The notes: generated by a model from the sequence alone, not told the origin. Counted from the first letter of the stretch, positions 40,148 through 55,100 are shown. The stretch is DNA of 64,000 bases from Aurelia coerulea (GCA_039566865.1 CM076958.1:558001-622000), one strand, 5' to 3'. A program made the numbers and translations.

Positions 40148-43100
40148 GAATAAAATAATGGAGCAAAGGGCTCAAATCTTTCAAATCTTTAAAAAGGTGG
40201 GTGTAAAATTCTATGGCATTTTCCTTTGAATTGAATGACTTAAAAGGAACTTATGGTACTTTGCTGTAAATCTGCTATGGAAATTTTTTGAATTCTTGAT
40301 TTTTTCCAAAGTGGCAGCAATTTAATTATTTTTGAAAGAATCATGGAAAATTTTGAAAAATTTAAATCATCGTAAATCCTAAACCAATAGAGGAAAAATG
40401 ATATAACCTTCAAGAAAACAATATTTTATGAAGGTCTACAAGCAGAAATCTGTGGTGGCAAGCAGAAATCTGTAGCTTTTCTGGTTTAGGATTTAGAAAT
40501 TCGATGACGTCACAACATAAAGTTTAATAAATGCTGCCATTTTGAAACTAATCAAGATATCAACAAATTTCCACGGCAGATTTACAACAAAAACCCAAAG
40601 CTCCTTCCAAGCCATTCATTTAAAAGAAAACTGTAATAGAATTTTACACCGACCGTTTTAAATAATGAGCCCTATGTTAAATAATGGTGTTACGAAAGGA
40701 AGTCGACCTAAAAGAGATGTTCTGCCACAATGACTACAGCAAGGAGCCACTTACAGAGATTGTTTACAAAGAATAAATGATGATGGCAACTGTACTAATG
40801 AATTTTTGCAGAAAGCAACGAGAGCAATAAGATCAGGTACGCCCATTAACAAATCAAAAAGCAATTCGTTTTCATATCTCAACCATTCAAGTATAAAGCA
40901 ACAGCATAGGTTCCAAACCTTTAAAAAGGCTGGTGTAAAATTGATTGACCTATTTCTTTGAAATGAATTACTTCAAAGAAACTTTAGCTATTTCTCTATA
41001 ATTCTACCGTTGGACTGTTCTGAAATCTTCAATATTTTCAGAATTAGAATGTTTTTCTTCTTTTTCAAGAATTAAAGAAATATTTTCAAAAAAACTTAAA
41101 ACCATCGTAATTTCTAAACTGTTTGACGCAACATGAATTGATTTCGAAGAAAACCATAGTTTATGAATGTCAACAATATGGTATCAAGCAAAAGTCTATC
41201 ACTCTTCTGGTTTATGATTTAGAAATTTGATGACATCACATCCTCAAATCAGTTGGAATATAAAATACGCCGTAATTTCGAAAAATATTCAAGATTTCTG
41301 CAAAGTCAAACGGTAGAATTACAGATAAGTATCTAAAGTTTCTTTCAAGCCATTCAATCAGAAGAAATAGGTCATTGAATTTTACACCCACCGTTTTACG
41401 CTGAGTTAAAGATTTGGAACCTATGCTTAAAGCAACAATGTACAAAATGAAATCTCACGAAGTCTAATGAAAAAGATCTAAAAATTGCATTTAACCAAAA
41501 ATGTTGTTACCTTCGTCCTTCTTTGATTTCTTTTTCTACGACGAAAAACAATTTTAGTAATTTGTGATAATAATCACGAGGAATAATGATAGATAAAATT
41601 AACTGGGACCCAAAAAATTCTTCCTGTTTGAAAAATAATAGTAGTCAGAATTTCCCCTCTATTTTCACAAATTTTAAATTTCATAAATTGAAGCAAATGA
41701 CGTAGGAACAAATTTAGAAGGAACAAATCTTGAATTAATAAATTGGATGGAAGAATAGACCTTTCCCGAGCCTTGATTTCAATTGGATAAAACAAATGAC
41801 CAAACAGGAATCACTCTCCCAGTTATCTTCGATTCCCAGCGCGCACAAGTGTACGATAGAAATAAACTGAGCTGGAATGAATTACTAAAAAATAAATAAA
41901 TCAAGTTGGAATAAATTGGTATGGAATAAAATATAATGGAATATATTATCATGGAATAAATCAAGATAGGATAGATAACTACAGAATTAATTTATGACAG
42001 AATTACTTTTGGTTTTTCTTTATCCTCGTCTTCATCACTGTCCTCCTCCAGGGCGGCATTTAGGTCTGGATCATGAATTAGGCCATAGAAGACCTTTGCA
42101 TTATTCGCTGCAAGAAATAATGAGATATCTTTCAAGGAAAAGAATCGGAAATTTACATTTTTGTTGCCCTGTTGGTTTAGTTGTTAGTTGTTAGATATTC
42201 CCGAGTCTAAATCTTCCGGGTCTGCAATATTTGTGCATCATTAAATAAAATCATAAACTCAAGAAGAGGCTGGGTTGCAAATATAAGACGTCAAAATCTA
42301 TGCGAAGAAAAATCTTGTAATTTCAAGGAACTTCAAGATAAACCCAAGAAAAAAGGTCAAACCTTTCTCTCAAGATGCCAATTATATTAGTTGAACCTTC
42401 CTCATTTTATCGATTCAAAATAATAACATTGCTTATAATCTTAAAATTTATAAATCAGTTGCTTTGTCAATGTAACTCAAAATTTTACTGGATTTCTTGC
42501 AAAAAATATCAAATCTTCCACAAATAAACCTGCCTTCGGCTCACAGTCATGGAGCCGTGAAATTTTCTACACTCTGCTTCAAGATTACTGAGTAAATTTA
42601 AAATGATTTGAAACATACCATACTGTGGTGCTTCTCCGGATATTCCACCAGTTCCTGCTCCTAAATTTCGCTTTTTTCGCGGTCTTCCATCGAATACTGA
42701 AAGAAAATGCATTCTTTAAAACACGTTCTTCGATCTTTTTCTATACATTGTGCTTAAAATTTACAACACATATTCACTCAATTACTATACCACGGGGAGC
42801 AATAACTATGTCTACCCACGTGGCCACGTGGTCTTGATCTTGCCTGACTTTGAATACAAAATATTCAAAACCTAACAACGAAAAACTTACAAACGACTGT
42901 CCTGACTCTAAAAATACGTAGTGGCTGGTTTCACATAGAAGAAAGTAATCAAAGGTGTACAGGAATACAGGATCAAAATCATCCCCCAATACATATCACC
43001 CCCATTCGATAGTAAGAATTTTTCTCAAGCCTTGCTATCTGAACTTCTCTCTGGCAGAAAATTATGTGAAAAATAGCAAGTAAAATGTTGACTTCTTGGT

Positions 43101-46100
43101 ATCGGTAACAATTTGATTCGTTCGTATTTAACAAGAAAAAACATACCGTCAAGATGAAAATGTTGCTGTATTATATTTAAGATGACATCATGTTGGTTCT
43201 CCTGAAGAACAAAATGAATTGAATGAAAGAATGATAAACGAAAGAAAGAATGAATGAATGAATAAATGAATGAATGAATGAATGAGTGAGTGAATAAAAT
43301 AACAGGTGAGTAAAACAAGTCAAACGGTTTGGCGGAAGGTGGAATAAAAAGTACGTCGATGATATTCAAAATTTCAATCTTTCAGTGAAAGGCGAAATTA
43401 GATCTGAAAATTTTGCTTGTTAACATCATTCATCATTTAGGCCTAGAAATTAGGAAATGCTGGTATGGGGTTTATATGAAAATGAGAATTCCGCGTGCGA
43501 TTCTGATCAGTGTTTCATCATATTTGTGTTTAAAAATGATTAACAATGTTAGATATTTGTGTTTAATAATGATGAATAATTCCGATCCTTATTTTAGCAG
43601 CAATACAATTCCCTTACCTAAAAGTGTTTCAATCTTACCATACTTTGCAATCGCCTTTATTTTCTTAATTCTCCAGTTTTCAATATTCTAAGCTTCAGTT
43701 GCGAAACATTACCGCAATGCAATCTTAAGGTATTTTGATTTTCTCTCAGATAAGGATTTTTGATCACTGATCTTATGGTGTGGTATCAGATCAAAGGTTT
43801 TAGTGGTTAGGTTACAATGATGCAGATTATATGAAAACACCGAGAATGGTCACTGAATGGATACAGTAACCTTGTACTGTGGATGCAAAAATTCTGCGAA
43901 AGATATTTTGCATTTTTAAAAGGGCTAATAATGTTGTTTTTCTGTAAGAGAACACTGTCAATCCTATGACAAATGTAGAGGACTTAGTTGAGCGATTTAC
44001 CATGGGTAGTTAGACACTGCTGGTGTGCTTCTATGGAGCCGCTGGATAAGCACACCCAGCAGTGTCTAACTACCCATGGATTTACCCGCAGAAGCCCAGG
44101 CAAAATGTTACTAAGTTCCTGACAGCAATGTTAATGAAAGTAAAGATAAAGAGACACAAAACTGAGGTATAAAATCTTTGAGCGTAAAACCACGTCACGT
44201 GCGTAAAACCAAAACCACGTGCAACACAAGCCTCGCTTTGAAACACAATAAATATCCATCCCCTTCCAGATAGCATAACCACATTGTAAATCTAATCCTA
44301 TGCAGTCCGCAAAACAGAGCCTTGTAAATTATTCATAAACCGGCAGGCTTGAAATAAACAGTTGCAAACCAAGATCCAACATGTCGTCCTTACCTGAGGC
44401 AGAAGAGAACTCGAAAGCAAGAGATGCAATCTCAGATCAGCCTATCGTTGTTTATGATGGTATATTAATGAAATGTTCGATATCTAATAATGCGTATGTC
44501 CCTGAAGAGAGCATCAATATAGAAGATTTGGTCGTACTGTTACGTGAAGGCCTATTGAATCCTCAATCACCGGTAGGATGTCCACAAGAAAAGAGAAAGA
44601 CCAGCGTGTTTGCCTCGCCAATGGTAAATATTTCCTTCTTACTTCAATTTATATGCCATAAAGTATTGCTGGAAGTTATCATGAAACATATTAAATTTCC
44701 TTGTTTCAGTTTAAAGGAAGTTTTGTGGTGATTTAGAGCCAAAACGGGACATAAGGTTCATAAGGTTGAAAGTGAAAATGTAAATGTGTTTGAACAGCGT
44801 GAATTACACAAGGACCTTCTCATTCTCCATGAAGACCTTCTTCCTGATTATTAAGAATACTATTGGGGATGCTTCAAATGGCAGTTTATGTTTTGAATTT
44901 CAACCAAGTCTGCATTTATTCTAACAGCCAACTTGGAAACTTATTTGGAACATAGATTTGAAAGAGGGCAGTGCCAAAATGGAAGAAACATTCATAAAAC
45001 CTAGAACAAAAACCAGTGACTCTTTAACATGAAATTTTCTTGCACGATTTTCTTGCTTGCAAAGGTTACAAACTTCTGAAGAGCACCAGCTTTGCTTTGA
45101 AGGAAACTTGTCGCAGTTTCTTCGCAATCAGGAAGAGTTTTGGACGCTATTTGCAGAACACTTTCAAATCTATAAGGAGCTACTTTCATTTTACTTTAAA
45201 ACTAGAGTCCAAGAGAGGCTCGTTGCTTTCATCACCAGATGTAACATCAGCGTTGTCATCATTACTGTATTTCCAGGCTGAAAGAATATCTAGCTATTTC
45301 ACCTAATTCAGGCCTACTGTGGGCAGTACATGCAGCATACAGGCATAGAGCACCTATTATAAGGTCCGTTGCGAAGGAAGGAAAACACCGATGTTGATTC
45401 TAAACTTTGCCGTTGAATTGTAGCGTTAATTCAACAATTCACTCCTCCGACTTCACTCTCAGATATAAATTAATTTTAATTACCGCTGTGCTCCCCCCTC
45501 CCCCTTGTAGTTTATTTTATAACAGTAGATTTACGGATACATAGCTCCAAGCATGGCTCTTGTTAAATTGGACAAGCATATACTCCTTTTGCTTGGTGTT
45601 TCAGTTTGCTCTCAGAGAGGTAAGAGGGGCGACTCTATCAAACGTAGCTTTGGGTAAAAAGACGATTATTCTTAAAAAACAGATTTTGCCGAATTGGAGC
45701 TTCCTAACGGAGGACCCCTTGAAAATCAGCATTGCCAAAGGGCAACTTTGCATAAAGGGCTTAAAAGCTTGCATTTGCACATAGCCAAACGCCAAACCAT
45801 CTAAAAACATTCCATTCAAATCGAAGTTGCACACGCTCCATGAACAATGGATAGCTAAAGAAACAATGCTGTGTCTGAGGGTGTTCTTTGTTCTATTTAT
45901 AGAGAAGCCTATCTACCATTGCATATTTGGTTACCGTACCCTAAACATGCTATGTACCTCCCCCGGGCTCCACAGAACCCTCTGTATCGCTAGATCAGGG
46001 CGCAACGTTATGTCAGTGGTACCATAAGGGCGATTCATATTTCCTACTGTAATAAATCTTCTCCCAACTTGCTATTCTCCACCATGAAGGCAACCGACTC

Positions 46101-49100
46101 GGTTTATTAGGCCCATAGCTTTCCGTATTTTTGCACGAAACTTCTGTGCAAATAGATTTCAGATAAATGTTATCTTTTGTTGAAAACACGCAAGCGACCT
46201 GTAAAAGCGACTCCCAAGATTTGCGGCAGATTACAAAAGATTTGTGTACTGAAACGTTCAAATATTTAAAGTAAGAAACACAATTACTTTTCCATAGAAA
46301 AAGCCGCAACTGGTAATCCATTAGCTTTACTGACGTAGGTTCGGTTTGAAATGCTATCAAATCTATTCAACTCATGTTGAGCCAGTATTTAATTTGATGA
46401 ACCAAGATATAAATTTCCATCTTGGTTTCACAGTTCCCCAGGACCGTCGAGAGGGGGGGTTGGAGGGGGTAAAAGGTCCGGGGCCCGGGCCTCGAAGGGG
46501 CCCGTAAAAATATCGTTGGACAAAAATTAGTTATTGCTGTAAAATGTCCTTACAGCAACTTTTTTGGCAATCTAGCTACCTGCCTTAAAGCAAAGACATA
46601 ATAAGAAAATAGTTTTCTTATGTGGCTATGTTTAAAAGTTTTTGTGTCCGTACTTTACCAGGAGACTTTGGCAAAGTCACCTCGTAAGAGCGAATCTTTT
46701 CATTGTGATATCTAAACAATTTTTTCTAAAGTAGCTTTCTTAAAAAGGGCGTTTCCTTCATTCTCCGAGAGTCTGAAGAGTGTGGTCCCAGAAAATTTTC
46801 TTGTTTCTTGTTGCGTTTCACCTCCAAAAACTCACAAAAACTCAAGCAATCTCTCATTCTTCTAACTCATTCATCGAAAGTACCTCGGTTCTATGAAATA
46901 ATCTTCATAACACAGCCTTCAAGCGTTCCATCAATCTCAACTTTGTCTACCTTAACAAGGTTTTCTGTCTTTCCAATGCCTAGGGCTCTTGTATTATAGG
47001 TCCTACTACCTCTCTTTTTCAAGGTGGCTAACGAGCATACAGCACATCATTCAAACAAGATTCAAATACAGCTACTACTAACACAGCCTTCAAGCGTTCC
47101 ATCAATCTCAACTTTGTCTGCCTTAACAAGGTTTTCTGTCTTTCCAATGCCTAGGGCTCTTGTATTATAGGTCCTACTACCTCTCTTTTTCAAGGTGGCT
47201 AACGAGCATACAACACATGATTCAAACCAGATTCAAACACAGCTACCACTAACACAGCCTTCAAGCGTTCCATCAATCTCAACTTTGTCTACCTTAACTA
47301 GGTTTTCTCTCCTTCCAATGTCTACGGTTCTTGTATTATAGGTCCTACTACCTCTCTTTTTCAAGGTGGCTAACGAGCATACAACACATGATTCAAACCA
47401 GATTCAAACACAGCTACCACTAACACAGCCTTCAAGCGTTCCATCAATCATCTCAACCTTGTATCCCTTAACCAGGTTTTCTCTCTTTCCAATGCCTAGG
47501 GTTCTTGTATTATAGGTCCTACTACCTCTCTTTTTCAAGGTGGCTAACGAGCATACAACACATGATTCAAACCAGATTCAAACACAGCTACCACTAACAC
47601 AGCCTTCAAGCGTTCCATCAATCATCTCAACCTTGTATCCCTTAACCAGGTTTTCTCTCTTTCCAAAATGTATATATTTCTGCAGGGGAGGTCGCTTGCT
47701 CCGCCATAGAAGTAAATAATATTTTCCCCGCAAAACAACAAAGATGCGGCCATCAAGCACAACTGCAGTGTCTAACCACCCATGCTTTAATTCATAATTT
47801 TGCCTTTTCAGTTCGACAGAACCCCATACAAAGCATTCTACAAGCCACGACTGCGAAGTGACGGGGAAAGCGAGAGCGACGACTTCCAAATAACACCATC
47901 AAGAAGAAAGGAATCATCGACGTCAACGAACGGCATTCCAAACTCTGTTTTACTTCGAATGACGCCTAAGCCTAGAGTCAAGCTTGACAGTGTATTTGAA
48001 GAGATAGATGATTCATACATGGAGAATAAGCTAAAAGCGTTAAAAGAGAGACTCATGGACCAGATTGGTTGGGTGAAAGACAAAGGAGGAGATTATGTTG
48101 CATTAGAGACTTTGGATAGCATCGAGGAAATCATCTTACTTCTTGGGGTTTTTATGTCTTCAAAGACACCTGCTGCTCTTGGGTTTAAAATCAACCATAA
48201 CTCAACAATAACTGTCTCCTATCAATTTTTACACAACTTCAAGAATGATTTTATGATGTTGAAAGTTGATGATAAGTATTGTGTGTTTATTTCACCATTT
48301 TAAAGTTATGTGATCGAGAAGTTCTGTTGTAGCAGGTAGCAAGGAATGGAATGGAATGCAGCTAATTGGTAAAGCTGTCTCATCACGAAAAGCAGCCCAG
48401 ATGACAACACAGGGATGCAATGAGTTATCGGCTAGTTCTGTGGCACGATACAGCAGGCAATGCACATACTTGGGATGAAGCATGGAGGGAATGTTGCCTC
48501 GAAATCATCTGAAAAGGCAACAAGAGGATAAAGCACCATAGAAAAGCGGCGAGAGAAGAAAATGGAATGCAGCTCATTGGTAAAGCTGCCTCATGATGAA
48601 AAGCAGCCCAGATGACAACACAGGGATGCAATGAGTTATCGGCTAGTTCTGTGGCACGATACAGCAGGCAATGCACATACTTGGGATGAAGCATGGAGGG
48701 AATATAGCCTCGAAATCACCTGAAAAGGCAACAAGAGGATAAAGCACCATAGAAAAGCGACGAGAGCATCAAGTACTAGAATAACGTGTCAGTATGAGAA
48801 ACAGAAAAAGAATGCTTCCTTAAAAGACCTAACGAAGCCCTCGTGAAGACAAAAGGAATGGCCTAAATCCTTTTATGAAACCTCCTTAGCATTTCATCGT
48901 GCTTGGGATGATATTCACACATGAGATGTCTAAAATTTTACCGAACTTTCGCAGTAGAAAAACACAGCTCTACTTGGGCACATTGACTGAAATCACATGA
49001 CTCATAGACGTTGTACATATCGACTGAATACATTCTTGTGTTAACTGAATATCTTTTTAAATCAGATATCATCCTAGTTAGTTGGATTATCCTATCGATA

Positions 49101-52100
49101 AATTGTAAGACTCCAGTTCTATGGTGTAATAGTAACAAATCATCTTATATTTAAGAATTTTAAAAACGACATTTTTAAAGCGTAAAGGTAAATGAACGGT
49201 GAAAATGGACAAATACTTTTTACTGATACCAAATGCCCAAAAAATAACAGGTCTTAGTGAACCGAGGACTATCGATATTGATAAAGAATTGAATTTAGTA
49301 AGTTTCATTCTTGAATAATTAACGTCTATCACTTAAATAAGCGCAGAGAACAATTTACTATTATGGCCTAACTGTGCTACTAACAATTAGAAAGCTCTGT
49401 GCAGCCAGTGTTAGCTTAAAGGGAATGGACATAGCTATATCTCGTAGCCACTATAAATAGGCTGAAGAAACGCCCACAAACCCATTGTTTCCTCAGCTAC
49501 ACAATGAGACCGGATGCGTCAAAGTGGTCGAGTATAATAGAATGTATTTTTGACCTGGCCCGGGCCAGCTTTTAACTATGTCGATTCCCTTTAAAGCTCT
49601 GGTTGTGGCAATGATAGCAATTTTTGAACTTTCGAAATAAATGCCTGAGCCCAGATCAAACCAACATTGGCAAGAAGGGTATCAAAGTTATCAATCAAAG
49701 ACTATTGCTACTATATTTTCTACTGTTTTGACCATTGCCTGCAGTGTTACGCCTTTCTAAACCCGTTACCTCTCTTTGGGATATCGACAGCTCAATTTGC
49801 ATATGGCTTATGCTCCAACTACACATGCTCCAAGTAAAATTATATAAGAACACCAAGATCAAAAACGGGATATGATTTAGAAGAATCGAGAAAGATGAAG
49901 ACAGTGGAACAAATCAGTGCCAAACTCAGAGAGCAATAACAGGATATGATATTACTCGTAGCCACAAACACATGAGTCATGCCAACAGAATAGTCACCCT
50001 TGTTTTGCAAGAAATAATCCCTTATAACGTCATCAGTCACCCAAAAAACCACAAACTGACCCTGACAACAGTTTTCCAATAAAGGAAGCTCTCACTACTC
50101 TGTTGCATAACTAAAAGTAAATCTACGGAGTTGAAAGCAGCTTAGCTAAGGGGACTGGTTCAGTCTAAATAAACCTACTGTCTTTGATGTTCTTGATCGA
50201 TGAAAACAATAGTGGTGGTGCGTGTCGTTCTTTTGTGCTAATTTTAAACTAGATGGATAGATCTCCGTTCAGTTACTTTAACGTAGGCTTGTCTGGCTAA
50301 GAAAAGTCCAAAATAACCTTGCAGATAACAGCTGAATTTGATACAATTCTGAATGTGCACTGGCATCGAAAAGTATCATTTTTAAGTCCTCCGCTGCCCT
50401 CCCCCCAAAGTTGACCCGTTGTACATTTAGCATTTTTCTAGTGAATCTAAAACAACTTTGAGTGTGTAAAGGTCTATAAAATGTATAGTGTATAGAAAAG
50501 AATTTATAAAATTCTGAGTGTGTTAGTCCCCTGCTGCCCCCCCCCCATATACTTGAATTCTTGTATATATACCGGGTGCGCCAAAATAAACTATGCACGT
50601 TTGGCAGGCCACAATAAATCGTACACTGGACCGATTTTGAAGATTTATGACTTATTCGTTAGCAGAAAGCCTGAATTAGATACTGGGATTTTTTGCAAAT
50701 TTTTTCATTTTCAGTTTTTAGAGCTAGAAGCGAGTTTCCTAAGATTTTAGTTTTCAAAAACACCGAAAACGATCAAAAAACATCGATCAAATTTTCTAAA
50801 GAATCGACATGAATGGACAAAGAGAGAACTTTTTCGTGGTGATTTGCGATCTAAAAATCGACCAAGTGTAATCTGCTGTACAATACTGAGCCCCCAATCC
50901 CCCTGGAAAGGTTTTCTCTTTGTTTATTCATGTTGGATCTTTCAAAATTTTATCGACGTTTTTTATCGTTTTCAATACATTCGAAAATGAACATTTAAGA
51001 AACTCGCTTATAATAATAATAATAATCCTTCATATTTATACAGGTTAATTTGTTCAGTAAATAAGATTACTGTTATCAATCAAAGACCTGTATACCGGGG
51101 ACCTTGCGCGTGTCAGGCGCACGTGATAACCGCTACACTACGCTCTAAAAGCTGAAAACGGAAAAATTTGCAAAAAGTCCTAGAATCTAATTCAGGCTTT
51201 CTGCTAAATATTAAGTCATAAATCTTCCAATTCGGTCCAGTGTTCAATTTATTGTGGCCTGCCAAACGTGCATAGTTTATTTTGGCGCACCCTGTATAGT
51301 ATTTTTCTGTCGATCTATCTTGTCGTGTCTTAAAATCTTTGAAGCAGGTAGTGTAAAATTATATTGCCTCTTTCATTGAATTGAATAGCTTGAAAGGAAC
51401 TTGGGTTACTTTGCTGTAATTCTACGACTTGAAATTTAAGATTTTGATTATCTTCGAAATAGTGGCATTTATGATCTAAGAGGATGGGACGTCATTAAGT
51501 TTCCAAATCATAAACTAGAAGAGCAACAGACTTGTGCTTACCACCATATTGTAGATCTTCATAAACCATGGGTTTTTCAAACGTTGTATCATTTTCCTAA
51601 TTTCGGATTTACGATGATTGTAGATTTTTCAAAATTTTTCCATGAATTCTTATAAAAAGAAAAACACTGCAATTTTGAAAAAAATCTTGATATCAAAACA
51701 TTTCCATGTTAGTATTACTGCAAAGTACCCTAAGTTCCTTTCAAGCCATTTAATTCAAAGAAAACGTGATAGAATTTTGCATCGCCTTGTATCATTAATT
51801 TAATCGCAGTTTTCATTCCTACTGATAACGGGCTATGCTCGAAATGTCGTGCTTATTTCAATTCGCATCAAAGTGCTTATATTTTACTTTATTTACTTGT
51901 GACTCTGGGATAACTTGTAAAGTTCCCAAAAATGTTGATATGTTTCTGAAAGAAATTAAGTTGCTTCGAAATGAAACGTAATTTATGAAAAAGAGAATTC
52001 TTCTTATTTAACGAGGATGTACTAAGTAAAATCTAGTGTATGAAAATTATGGAATGTCGCAGACATCTTTTTACGACCTCTGCGGTGGTAAAATTAGAAA

Positions 52101-55100
52101 TAAAAATAAAGTCGAAACAGTTGAGACACTTCAAAAGTGTGCATACTATACTGTAGCTGTAACTATATTGAAGGTAGTTTTAGAATATTACTGGGAGTAA
52201 TAGCATGATGAAATCTTTTAAGTTTTAAAACAATTAAATGTCTTTCTGTTGTACATTCTAATATTTTATCATCCACCTATCAGCCTTGCTACCGAGCTAT
52301 TCATTTATTCTCCATGCTCGGCGCGACCGAATTTGGATGAAAATAGTACCAACGCTCAATCTTGTAAATGGTTTGTCTTTGGAAACATGTCTGGTTTATC
52401 ATAAAGATTTTATAAGACCCCATAACTCCTGGAAACCATGAGATATTTAAGCGGGCATTTGAAACAGTATACCCCAACATCTTGAGAGTAGATTTTGTCA
52501 AAAAAATTCGAGAAATTTCAAGTAGCCTCATGCCCTTCTTGCGTTTTATGAAGGTAAGTAAAATTTAGAAAAATCTTCAAGGATTTCTTTTGTCTTCTTC
52601 ACTTATTCGCCGTCTGCTTTGTCCATGAAGATTTTGCTTTGGAAGTTATCAGCCATGGGCCACGGGCAAAAATCGGGAGAAACATCTTATTCTTATCGTA
52701 GTGTTGCTTAAAAACTACAAAAGTAAATTCATTTCATACCTGTAAATATTTCTTCAACATTCCAAATGTTTCTCTTGATATACGTATCACATATTTACAG
52801 CTCCTGAAACAAAATGTTTTTTGTTAATTTTAGTAGATTTGAATAAAAAGGAAATTGATGTTTTAAAACAAAAACAAAGAAAGGAAGTGCTAGTTGCGAA
52901 ACGACCACTTATTTTGACATCCTTGTGCCATAAATCAGTAACAAGGTCTCAAACTCTACGTTCAAGCCTGACATATGCAACTGCATCATAAATAAGGAAT
53001 TGAAACCACAGCTCCTCCACAGCAGCCGCACAATAGGCACAATTTTCTTTGGGATACCCTGTGGTGACTTTAAGAGGAATCTAAGCATATATCAGCCTTT
53101 GATAAAAATAGCCGTGCAAAGATAATAGGCCGTGACACGTGATGCGCCATATTTGGGTAACTTATCGAGGTCAACAGGAAATACCGATATGTGATTGGCT
53201 AGAGTTTGGCCGCAAATGGCTTGAGCCACTTTTATATGCTTACATTCCCTTTAATCAAAAGATTTATGAAAGTTAATACAAATTAATGAATACTTGCACA
53301 TACCTAAAAAGTTCCAGAATTTCGTTACTGCTAAATATGTGTTCCTTTTTTGTAATACATTTCAATTTTCTGAGCTCTTCTTGACGATACCCATCTTGGT
53401 ATGATTCAAATCTTTTGAAAAACTTATCAGCTGAAAAACAAGCGAAGGTGATCATTTGAAAATTGCAAAATCATTCAGCTTGAGCATAAGAAAGAAGCAA
53501 ATCAAACCAAAACCAGCGACAGCCTCTCATTTGAAATGAAGGAACGAAATACCAAACTTTACAAAAAAAATTGCCAATTGATTTCGGAATTTGTCATTGT
53601 GGTAAACAGGACAAAGTGATTCAGAAATAATAACGTTCTTTGGCTTACAACTGAAGCTTGATTTTTGTTGGCCTAAGCAGTCAAAATATCTTAAAGGTCG
53701 TTTGTTGCCAAGGCAGTTACAAAATAAAGAACTCAGCTGAATCTAAAAGGTTAATAAACTTTTAACATTTGGAAACATACAGAAACTGAAGACTACTAAA
53801 AACAGTTTCTTTGAAATTAGCTTCACCTGAAAAAAGACTCATCAAACTTACCCTCGTTTTCCAGTCCTTTATAAACCAACTCCAGATACAAATGTACAAA
53901 CAATGGGTACAGAACTAATGACATCTCCGGCTGAAATAAGATAAAAATGAAAAAATTCAAAATCTTGACATATAATTTCAAGCTAGAATGTAAGAATCAA
54001 TGGCAAAATTTTAAAATTTAGTACCAGGTGAGTCAATAAAAAGGCCCGGCGTTTGAACCCTTGATATCAAAGCAAAAATATTGAAAACTGTCTTGTTTCA
54101 TTCCCTCTGTGTCCAATTAGGTTCAGTAATTTACCCCGCTTTAATCAGACATTCCTTACCATCGATATGGGAGATTTTCTGCAGAAAGCCCCTTTCGAAT
54201 TCCTGCAAAAACGAATGAAAATGACGAGCAAAATTTCTCTTTTTTTATTCCTAGCAATAATGATACAGTCCTAGCGATAAATAGAGGTAAGAAATAGTTT
54301 CTGTGAGATCAGAAATAGTTGAACTCTCTGATGATTATCGGAGTTTTCACAAGAGCTATGACAGTCGAAGCTGCAGTTTCATTTTATCCATTAAGCTATT
54401 TATTGCTGTACAAAAAAGTAAGACAAAATGGCCGACTGCTGGTTTCAGTCATCAGGCAAATTTGGTCTTCTGAAGGTCACAGCTCCATAATTCTTGAATC
54501 AGATTTAAATTCGTTCGTTCTACCAGAACATTAGGAATTTGGTTTCGGTCAATTTTTCTGTAAATCAGGTTTAATTCTTTCAGGTCAAAAAAAATTTTCA
54601 CACAGAGATAAATATGATAAAATAAAGTTCGCTTTAGGCACCAGTAGAATTCAACATGGAATGGTCCTACAAAGCAAATCCGAAAAACGAAACAATTGCA
54701 TTTTTGAAGACATATTTTTCTAATTTGAAGCTGGAAATGTAACTGTTATCTTTAGAAATAGACTTTTTGAGTTGACACTACGACATGACAAGACAAAAAT
54801 GGTTCATGGAATGGTCTACCAGGAAAATTCGGAAAACAAAACAAGTGCATTTTTGAAGACATATTTTTCTAATTTGAAGCTGGAAATTAAACTGTTATCT
54901 TTAGAAATAAACCTTTCGAGTTGACATTAAGACATGAACAGAATAAAAAAGAAGTCTTCCTTACCTTGTGCATATCAAGTGTGCGTCCAATGTATTCTTG
55001 CAAACTAAGGGATAGAGCAAAAGTTAAATTCAACAAAATTTCCAAAAATAGAAGGGCCAAGCAAAAATATGTCTTCAAAAAGCAGGGTGAGTGGCCGAGT

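Noticed and set aside
46440..46510. Possible GC-rich regulatory island (ggggcccgg...)
   Set aside because: A similar gggcccgtaaaaat string with G-runs recurs near 59325-59375, so it is more likely a dispersed repeat fragment than a regulatory site.
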